From assembly GCA_900764225.1 (NCBI GenBank), contig CAAFNG010000246.1:1-5309 (forward strand): a DNA stretch of 5,309 nucleotides, given 5' to 3'. The translations under genes and the position numbers were made by a program. Below, in pieces: positions 1-5,309 of this stretch; position 1 is the first letter of the stretch, and each line of letters starts with the position of its first letter. Origin of the DNA: Lachnospiraceae bacterium (GTDB taxonomy: Bacteria > Bacillota > Clostridia > Lachnospirales > Lachnospiraceae). The notes under the pieces are model-generated. The model saw only the letters and a list, made by a program, of their open reading frames with translations, made no database searches and was not told the DNA's origin.

Positions 1-38
1 CTACGTCTCGTGGGCTCGGAGATGTGTATAAGAGACAG
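1..38 (+). other. Illumina Nextera transposase adapter (non-genomic contamination)
   Basis: Positions 5-19 read GTCTCGTGGGCTCGG and positions 20-38 read AGATGTGTATAAGAGACAG. Together these are the Nextera read-2 transposase adapter, the second part being the 19-bp Tn5 mosaic end. The four bases before it, ctac, sit where the last bases of an i7 index would be. Genomic sequence starts at position 39. The block is a library or assembly artefact at the contig end, not a natural transposon end: there is no transposase gene and the match includes the synthetic primer part. It destroys the true continuation of the ATPase gene at 39-1432. Confidence 0.97.
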
Positions 39-1432
39 CTGTAATACTGGTCCGAACCATTTTCGCGGATAAACCAGAGACTGTAATAGCTGGCATTCAG
101 CTCTGTGATAAACGCAACCATCTCCTGACCATCCCCGAAAGCAGCCTCCATGAAATCGAATACATTCTGCAAAGTCAGGGAAACTTCATCCGTACGGTTC
201 TCGTATCGCTCTGTTTCTTCTTCAAAGGCGCTCTTTGCAGATTCATAGCTTCCATCTGCTCCCGCAGCCCGTTCAAAGAAAGACACAACTCGCTTCTGTA
301 TACGTTCCTGCTGTTTCGTAAGAAGCTCGCTCTTTTTATCCCGCTCAATATCTTCCACTGCTTTTTTCAGGAGATCTTTTGCCGTAAGGCTCTCCCCATG
401 CTCCCGAAAATGCACCATATATTCATAGAGCTTCGTAAGATACTGGTCTGTAAGATAACACTCCGTAAAAAGCTCACCAAGCTTTCCATTGAGGAGGCTT
501 ACAATGCTTAAGTGCTCATCCAGAGATGCTGTGCGAACCTTGCCCAGTGTGATGGAATCCCATTTCCCCTGCAGGATATCCTCCACCTTATAGTCCGTTC
601 TGTACTTATAATAAAGAGCCAGATAGCCGGCAAAATCCTTCGCGATCATCCTGTGCTGAATGTACTGACTGACCACCTCACGGTCTACGGTTTTTCCAAG
701 GATCTCATAAACCTGGATCAGACGGGAAAGATCCTCCCAGCCTCTGGCTGTGGCAAAGATCTTTCCGTCTACGGTATTCTCCACCCTGTAGAAATTTTTT
801 CTGCGAAGCTCCAGATAAGAAATCACTGCCGGATGGATTCCCTGCTGATAGGCATATTCCTTCCACACATCAAAATCTGCCTCCACATCGATCTTCTTGA
901 TACGATCCAGCGTAACCACGTCGAATTCCCGGACAGATTTGTTATATTCCGGCGGATTTCCTGCTGTGACGATCACCCAGCCCTCCGGCACCTTCTGGTT
1001 TCCGAAGGTTTTTCCCTGAAGGAACTGCAGCATCATCGGTGCCAGTGTCTCGGATACACAGATGTTCTCATCAATAAACAGGCTTCCCTCTCTCAGACCT
1101 GTTTTTTCCATCTTATCGTAAACGGACGAAATGATCTCACTCATGGTATATTCCGTGACAGAAAATTCTTCCTCACCATAATTCTTTTTTACAATAAAAG
1201 GAAGTCCCACAGCACTCTGCCTGGTGTGGTGGGTAATGGTATAGGAAACAAGAGCAATCCCGCATTCCCTTGCTATCTGTTCCATAATCTGTGTCTTTCC
1301 GATTCCCGGAGGGCCCATAAGAAGGATCGGTCTCTGTCGGATCGCCGGGATCCGGTACTCACCGAATTCGTCCTTTGAAAGATATGCTTCTATGGAATCT
1401 CTGATCTCCTGCTTTGCTCGTTTTATGTTCAT
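39..1432 (-). CDS. MoxR/AAA_5-type AAA+ ATPase, 3'-truncated
   Basis: The frame runs 464 codons from the ATG at 1432-1430 to position 41 without a stop and then enters adapter sequence, so the C-terminus is missing. The N-terminal half is an AAA+ module: Walker A GPPGIGKT at residues 40-47 (Lys46, Thr47), the motif THHTRQSAVGLP near 67-78, Walker B SLFIDE at 117-122 (Asp121, Glu122), a sensor-1-like VTAGNPPEYN at 155-164 (Asn159), a possible arginine finger Arg177 in LDRI, and a sensor-2-like ATARGW with Arg230. Residues 350-415 are charged, helical and possibly coiled coil. No signal peptide or membrane segment is seen, so it is probably cytosolic. MoxR-type ATPases usually act as chaperone-like remodelling enzymes with a VWA-domain partner encoded beside them; such a partner would lie beyond the left edge, which is inference. 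The actual substrate cannot be told. The start is supported by AAGGAG 6 nt upstream. A terminator separates it from the sugar operon. Confidence 0.9.
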
Positions 1433-1438
1433 GGTATT

Positions 1439-1444
1439 CTCCTT
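1439..1444 (-). promoter_or_regulatory. Ribosome binding site of the AAA+ ATPase gene
   Basis: On the minus strand AAGGAG is followed by the 6-nt spacer AATACC and then ATG at 1432-1430. This is a near-ideal Shine-Dalgarno site and fixes the start codon of the ATPase gene. Confidence 0.85.
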
Positions 1445-1512
1445 TTCACGGCATATAAAAAACTGCCTGCAGGATCCTCCGCCTAAAACGGGTTGCCTTG
1501 CACGACATCTGC

Positions 1513-1560
1513 AAAAAATATGCCTGAATCCAATGATAAATCGAAAATTGAATTCAGGCA
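1513..1560 (-). terminator. Rho-independent terminator of the transporter-GH3 operon
   Basis: Read on the minus strand, TGCCTGAATTCAAT (1560-1547) pairs with ATTGGATTCAGGCA (1534-1521). The stem is 14 bp with one U-G pair and the loop is 12 nt. It is followed directly by TATTTTTT (1520-1513). It starts about 25 nt after the GH3 stop codon, where a terminator is expected. An A-rich stretch before the stem and T residues on the plus strand (1563-1567) could give weak function in the other direction, but no plus-strand gene is present. Confidence 0.9.
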
Positions 1561-1585
1561 AGTTTTTCACTACTATATAATTTTT

Positions 1586-4045
1586 TTATTCTGCTGTCAG
1601 TGTGTGTATTAGGTTAAGAATACGTCCCGCACACATTCTGACAACTTCTTCCGAAAGCTTTCCGTCTTCAAAAGCTTTTCGGATATTTTCTGCGTCGGCT
1701 GCATTACCAGGCATGATAATATCATTTCCTGCTGTCACGCATTTCCACGGAATACTTCCATCTTCCGGAACCGTTGTATTCCAGTCTGACATGATCACAC
1801 CGTCAAATCCCCATTCTTTCCGGGCAATGGCTGTACAGAGATCAACACTGTTTGCAGCATGGACACCATTCAGTAAATTATAGGAAGACATGATTGCCAC
1901 TGGTCTGCTTTCTTTAACTGCAATCTCAAAACCACGCAGGTAAATTTCCCTCAGGGCACGTTCTGATACCTGTGCATCCACGCCCATACGATTATCTTCC
2001 TGATTGTTGCAGGCAAAATGCTTAACGGTAACACCGCAGCCAGGTCTGCTCTGCACTCCTTTTGTCATGGCTGCTGCCATGGTTCCGGAAAGCAGCGGAT
2101 CTTCGGAATAATATTCAAAATTTCTGCCGCACAGAGGGGTTCTCTGAATATTAAGACCAGGTGCTAGCCAGAGATCTATGTGGAATTCTTCCATTTCTTC
2201 TGCCACTGCTATTCCAACTTTTTCCACAAGGGCAGTATCCCAGGTCTGAGCCAGTGCAGTTCCAACCGGAAATGCCGTACAGAACTGATAATATCTGTCT
2301 GCGTTTTCGTGAATCTCATCTGTTCTCAGGTATCCGTTTTCCAGAGATCCAAGGACACCGATTCCATATACTGTGTCTGTTTCTCTGTCTACTTCATAAT
2401 TCTGCTGAAGTCTCAGTCCTGCAGGCCCATCGGCCATGATCAGTGGGGAAACGCCATATTGCTCATAAAGAGCAGCCGTGGTCTCACCAGCAGAGCCAGG
2501 AACACGGATTCCTGCCGCCCCCAGATTACTGGAGATTCCAGCAATATTCCCATAAAACAGCGGGAGCAGATCCTTTGCAGGAATCTTATTTTCCGGTTGG
2601 CAGGTGCATTCTGTTCTCTTCTCTGGTTCAGGATAATAGATATATCTTCCAATCTTCTCATTCTCTGCCTTCTCTTTCCATTTCAGAGTTCTGGCAGAAA
2701 GATTCTGGCGATCATAAACTTCTTCAGTAATATCAGTCTGATTCTCAAGGATATTCGTTTTATCTAGGATCACACTCTCCGGCACTTCAAGCATTGCAGC
2801 CAGCGTAAGCGATGCAACGCTGTTTCCGACCCAGACAGCATAATAACCTTTTTCAGCAATCCAGGCATGCTGCTCTTCGGAAAAATATGCCAGTGTCTTT
2901 CTGTCGATCCTGATTTTCAGCAGTTCTTTTTCCCCCGGCTTCAGAAGTTTTGTTTTTGCAAAGCCAGCCAGCCGACGGTATTCCTTCCCTGATTCATCCT
3001 GTGGAAGAGACACATAGACCTGCACGACCTCTTTTCCCGAAAAAGTTTCTCCTGTATTCGTTACCTCTGCTTCAACTTCAACGCCATCCCCTGATGTTTT
3101 CATCCCATGGAAGCGTATCTGCATTTCTGTGTAAGAAAGTCCATATCCAAACGGAAACAGCGGTTTTACACCAAAAGTATCAAAATAACGATATCCTGTA
3201 TAAATTCCTTCCTTGTACTCTTCTCTTTCAAGCTTGCCATTAAGATAGCTGTATTCCTCTGCACACGGATAATCCTCATACCTTCTGGCCCATGTTGCAG
3301 TCAGCTTGCCGCCTGGAGTTACCTTTCCCAGAAGGACATTAGCGAGGGCAAGTCCGCCTCTTTGTCCAAGCTGGGAAATATTTAGGACAGCACAGATATT
3401 TTCTGTTTCTTCCAGAATATCTGTCAGTTCTACCGGACCGCCGGAATTCAGGATAAGTACTGTAGGAATCTTCTGTGCATCAAGGAACCGGATATCCTCC
3501 CGCTCCCGTCTGCTCAGATAATAATCTCCCTCGACCCTGCGCCTATCCTTTCCCTCACCGGAAATCCTGCTTACCACATAGATTGCTGTCTGGGCATCGA
3601 CAGTATCTTCTGCTGTGACTGCACGGCCTTCCGGCATTGCAAAGGGATTTTCCGCATAGGCATCAAAAGGATTTTCCACAAACTTTGCTTCTTCCAGTAT
3701 TTTTTCTTTCCATGCCCGGCGTGCTTCTGCGTATATTGACTCATAATTGGCCAGCCATTTCTCGCTTACGATCTGAATACCGTTTTCTTTCAGTCCCTGA
3801 TAAATAGAAATGTTACTTCTGTTATTCACATCACCGGAACCTGTTCCGCCTTTCACTGTCTTTCCCGCACCGGCGCCGTATAAACCTATTTTCGTGGAAA
3901 TATTCAGAGGGAGTATTTTTTTATCATTTTTCAGCAGTACAATACCCTCCTCTGCTGCTTTTTCCGAAAGAAGACCGTTTCGTATTTCACGGTCTGACAT
4001 GCTGTGTTTCTTTGTTCCGCTGTGTTTCCATTTCTTAACTGTCAT
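1586..4045 (-). CDS. Family GH3 beta-glucosidase, domain-inverted type, cytoplasmic
   Basis: An 819-residue glycoside hydrolase family 3 enzyme, most likely a retaining beta-glucosidase that removes terminal sugars from imported oligosaccharides or glycosides. The domain order is reversed relative to classical GH3: the (alpha/beta)6 sandwich comes first (about residues 30-310; EEGIVLLKND near 32, SGEGKDR at 162-168, FPFGYGLSYT at 297-306), then a fibronectin III-like domain (about 320-415), a linker (about 420-490) and the TIM barrel last (about 495-819). Barrel motifs are MADGPAGLR at 537-545, GRNFEYYSEDP at 640-650, KHF at 675-677 and VIMSDWN at 750-756. Asp754 fits the nucleophile and Glu164 the acid/base, so both catalytic residues are present. 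This order is known from Butyrivibrio and Ruminococcus albus beta-glucosidases. There is no signal peptide. It starts 20 bp after the permease stop and is the last gene of the operon. Substrate is not fixed by sequence; beta-xylosidase or other GH3 activity remains possible. Confidence 0.93.
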   Translation of the reverse strand: MTVKKWKHSGTKKHSMSDREIRNGLLSEKAAEEGIVLLKNDKKILPLNISTKIGLYGAGAGKTVKGGTGSGDVNNRSNISIYQGLKENGIQIVSEKWLANYESIYAEARRAWKEKILEEAKFVENPFDAYAENPFAMPEGRAVTAEDTVDAQTAIYVVSRISGEGKDRRRVEGDYYLSRREREDIRFLDAQKIPTVLILNSGGPVELTDILEETENICAVLNISQLGQRGGLALANVLLGKVTPGGKLTATWARRYEDYPCAEEYSYLNGKLEREEYKEGIYTGYRYFDTFGVKPLFPFGYGLSYTEMQIRFHGMKTSGDGVEVEAEVTNTGETFSGKEVVQVYVSLPQDESGKEYRRLAGFAKTKLLKPGEKELLKIRIDRKTLAYFSEEQHAWIAEKGYYAVWVGNSVASLTLAAMLEVPESVILDKTNILENQTDITEEVYDRQNLSARTLKWKEKAENEKIGRYIYYPEPEKRTECTCQPENKIPAKDLLPLFYGNIAGISSNLGAAGIRVPGSAGETTAALYEQYGVSPLIMADGPAGLRLQQNYEVDRETDTVYGIGVLGSLENGYLRTDEIHENADRYYQFCTAFPVGTALAQTWDTALVEKVGIAVAEEMEEFHIDLWLAPGLNIQRTPLCGRNFEYYSEDPLLSGTMAAAMTKGVQSRPGCGVTVKHFACNNQEDNRMGVDAQVSERALREIYLRGFEIAVKESRPVAIMSSYNLLNGVHAANSVDLCTAIARKEWGFDGVIMSDWNTTVPEDGSIPWKCVTAGNDIIMPGNAADAENIRKAFEDGKLSEEVVRMCAGRILNLIHTLTAE

Positions 4046-4050
4046 ATCTT

Positions 4051-4064
4051 ACCTGCTACCTTTT
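4051..4064 (-). promoter_or_regulatory. Weak ribosome binding region of the GH3 gene
   Basis: Upstream of the GH3 ATG (4045-4043) the minus strand offers AGGT at 4054-4051, 5 nt from the start, and AAAAGG at 4064-4059, 13 nt from the start. Neither is a good Shine-Dalgarno at ideal spacing, in contrast to the strong sites of the permease and ATPase genes. The alternative start Met16 has no better site, so the first ATG is kept. Ribosomes arriving from the permease stop 20 bp upstream may help initiation (inference). Confidence 0.5.
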
Positions 4065-4065
4065 G

Positions 4066-4914
4066 TTATTCTTTTACGCCTCCAAGTGTCACTCCTGCGA
4101 TGATAAACTTGGAAAGAAGGAGATATACGATAATGATCGGCACAATGGCAACTGTGATCATCATGTAAATCTTACCCATATCAAAATTCATATAATCTGC
4201 TCCACGAAGTGTTGCAATCAGGATTGGAACAGTCATCTTGCTTTTAGACTGGATAACCAGAGCAGGAACGAAATAATTGTTCCAGGAGCCTACAAATGTA
4301 AAAATCGCCTGTACAGCGATTGCCGGCTTCATGATTGGCAGGACAATACTGTTGAAAGTACGGAATTCTCCGGAGCCGTCAATTCTGGCTGCTTCTACCA
4401 GTGACATCGGCAGTGAGGACTGCAGATAGCTGTACATAAAATAGAATACGGCCGGTGACGCAACAGACGGAATGATCAACGGAAGCAGGGAATCATATAA
4501 TCCCATCTTTGTGATCAGACGAAGGAAGCCCATTGCAGTTACCTGTGTCGGCATGACGAGGATCGCCATGATAAATGTAAACGCTACATTCCTTGCCTTG
4601 AAATCATAGGCATAAAGACCATATGCTGTCAGTGAGGAAAAATATGTACATAATACTGCACTGCATCCGGACACGATAATACTGTTAAGAATTCCCCTGA
4701 ACATCGGAAAGCTTCCGTCATTTGCAACATTCATCAGGTTTTTCCAGAAATATTTTCCAGGAAGAGCAGAAAATCCCTTCTGAAGCTCTGCATGAGAATG
4801 AGACGCATTCACGATCAGTACATAAAAGAAAAAGAGACACATAAAGGAAAGAATAATAAGTACCACATGTGCCACGATACTTCTGATCCTGCTGGCTGTC
4901 TTATCTTTCATCAT
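4066..4914 (-). CDS. Carbohydrate ABC transporter permease, MalG/UgpE type (CUT1)
   Basis: A complete 282-residue inner-membrane subunit of a CUT1-type sugar importer, normal in length for the family. About six membrane segments can be seen, near residues 12-35, 74-97, 108-130, 142-162, 198-218 and 248-270. The cytoplasmic EAA loop that docks on the ATPase subunit is present as EAARIDGSGEFRTF at 174-187 followed by LPIMKP at 192-197. The C-terminus GVTLGGVKE is typical of the MalG-like partner. The start is the first of two adjacent ATGs, 9 nt after AAAGGAG; the second would be 12 nt away. It overlaps the upstream permease by 4 bp (ATGA), so translation is probably coupled. The other permease and the GH3 enzyme suggest import of a beta-glucoside or short oligosaccharide. 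The ATPase subunit is not in the window; CUT1 systems of Firmicutes often share one MsmK-type ATPase encoded elsewhere (inference). Confidence 0.95.
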   Translation of the reverse strand: MMKDKTASRIRSIVAHVVLIILSFMCLFFFYVLIVNASHSHAELQKGFSALPGKYFWKNLMNVANDGSFPMFRGILNSIIVSGCSAVLCTYFSSLTAYGLYAYDFKARNVAFTFIMAILVMPTQVTAMGFLRLITKMGLYDSLLPLIIPSVASPAVFYFMYSYLQSSLPMSLVEAARIDGSGEFRTFNSIVLPIMKPAIAVQAIFTFVGSWNNYFVPALVIQSKSKMTVPILIATLRGADYMNFDMGKIYMMITVAIVPIIIVYLLLSKFIIAGVTLGGVKE

Positions 4915-5309
4915 TTTGTTTTTCTCCTTTCTGCTCTTGCTCTCTTTTTCGCTGCTTTCTTAGATCCGTCCGGATCATTGTCGTTAGTCATACGATATAC
5001 AAAGAAGCAGAGGATTGCACTGATAATAAACAGGTATACAGACAATGCTCCGGCCATACCATAATTCTTGCTCTTCAGATGGCTGTTCAGGAACATAATC
5101 AGTGTCATGGATGTTCTGTCCGGATTACCCTGTCCGTTTGTGAGGATCTGCGGTACATCAAACATCTGAAGGCCACCGATGATGGAAGTGATCAGAGTAT
5201 AGGAAAGAATCGGACGAATCAGTGGAAGCGTAATATAGACGAAACGCGTAATGCTGTTGCATCCGTCCAGATCCGATGCTTCAAAAATATCCATACTGAT
5301 TCCCATTAC
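4911..5309 (-). CDS. Carbohydrate ABC transporter permease, MalF/UgpA type (CUT1), 5'-partial
   Basis: The last 133 codons of a sugar ABC permease; the frame is open to the right edge (the edge codon is Val), so the visible Met at 5306-5304 is internal. Family members are usually about 290-320 residues, so roughly the first 160-180 residues and several membrane segments are missing. The EAA loop is seen as FEASDLDGCNSITRF followed by LPLIRP, slightly diverged from the EAA consensus. One membrane segment follows the loop (ILSYTLITSIIGGLQMF) and another is near the end (GALSVYLFIISAILCFFVY). GQGNPDRTSMTLIMFL is typical of the MalF/LplB-like partner. The protein ends in a basic tail, KKAAKKRARAERRKTK, probably cytoplasmic. 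It pairs with the following MalG-type permease to form the heterodimeric channel. The binding protein gene and operon promoter would be expected to the right. Confidence 0.93.
   Translation of the reverse strand, partial: VMGISMDIFEASDLDGCNSITRFVYITLPLIRPILSYTLITSIIGGLQMFDVPQILTNGQGNPDRTSMTLIMFLNSHLKSKNYGMAGALSVYLFIISAILCFFVYRMTNDNDPDGSKKAAKKRARAERRKTK
4924..4930 (-). promoter_or_regulatory. Ribosome binding site of the MalG-type permease inside the upstream gene
   Basis: AAAGGAG on the minus strand lies 9 nt before the first ATG (4914-4912) and within the last codons of the upstream permease gene. It decides the start between the two adjacent ATG codons and supports coupled translation with the ATGA overlap. 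Confidence 0.8.

Larger units (their letters stand above)
1433..1585. other. Intergenic region between GH3 gene and ATPase gene
   Basis: This gap of 153 bp holds the GH3 terminator on its right side, the ATPase ribosome binding site on its left side, and a leader between them. The leader contains two overlapping 8-bp palindromes, CCTGCAGG at 1466-1473 and AGGATCCT at 1471-1478, and a distant 7-bp inverted repeat, GGCATAT at 1450-1456 with ATATGCC at 1518-1524. Because the terminator should isolate the ATPase gene, a promoter is expected here. I find only a weak -10-like TATATG (minus strand, 1457-1452) without a matching -35 box, so I do not call a promoter. Confidence 0.6.

Noticed and set aside
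20..38. Tn5 mosaic end as evidence for a natural transposon
   Set aside because: It is joined to the synthetic Nextera primer sequence and lies at the very end of the contig, which marks it as library adapter.
512..1378. Plus-strand open frame of 288 codons
   Set aside because: It lies wholly antisense to the ATPase gene, whose minus-strand translation shows Walker A, Walker B and sensor motifs in order. The plus-strand product has no recognisable motif and is rich in Cys, His and Ile in the way a shadow frame would be.
1451..1479. Promoter for the ATPase gene with TATATG as -10
   Set aside because: The hexamer at the 17-bp spacing is GAGGAT, far from TTGACA, and AT-rich hexamers like this arise easily by chance, so the match is too weak to call.
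1392..1580. Plus-strand open frame of 62 codons across the intergenic gap
   Set aside because: It covers the start of the ATPase gene, its ribosome binding site and the GH3 terminator. It has no family features and no convincing ribosome binding site.
2180..2767. Plus-strand open frame of 195 codons inside GH3
   Set aside because: It is antisense to the well-conserved GH3 TIM-barrel and linker coding region and shows no domain of its own.
3998..4045. Alternative GH3 start at Met16
   Set aside because: No better ribosome binding site precedes it, and the first ATG sits at a normal operon distance from the permease stop.

Overview
The window looks like a contig end from a Gram-positive anaerobe of the Clostridia, most likely a gut Lachnospiraceae. 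The evidence is moderate GC, strong AGGAG-type ribosome binding sites, a cytoplasmic domain-inverted GH3 glucosidase of the type known from Butyrivibrio and Ruminococcus, and a CUT1 sugar ABC transporter. The genus is an inference from these gene types, not from a marker gene. All four genes lie on the minus strand, so transcription runs from high to low coordinates.

Layout from right to left in transcription order. Positions 5309-4911 hold the C-terminal part of a MalF/UgpA-type sugar permease that is cut by the window edge. Positions 4914-4066 hold a complete MalG/UgpE-type permease whose start overlaps the previous stop by 4 bp. Positions 4045-1586 hold an 819-residue GH3 glycosidase, 20 bp further on. 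These three form one operon: an oligosaccharide or glycoside is imported and its non-reducing sugar is removed in the cytoplasm. The solute-binding protein and promoter would be expected beyond the right edge. A 14-bp hairpin with a T-tract at 1560-1513 ends the operon.

After a gap of about 150 bp, a separate gene at 1432-39 encodes a MoxR/AAA_5-type AAA+ ATPase. It is clear in translation but has no stop codon, because the sequence runs into foreign DNA. The first 38 bases are not genomic: positions 5-38 match the Illumina Nextera read-2 adapter with the Tn5 mosaic end, so the ATPase is truncated by a library artefact.

I see no CRISPR array, RNA gene, insertion sequence or defence system, and nothing that amounts to a clearly new system. 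The points most worth attention are the adapter contamination, the circularly permuted GH3 enzyme, the truncated ATPase and whatever follows it, and the palindrome-rich leader in front of the ATPase gene.
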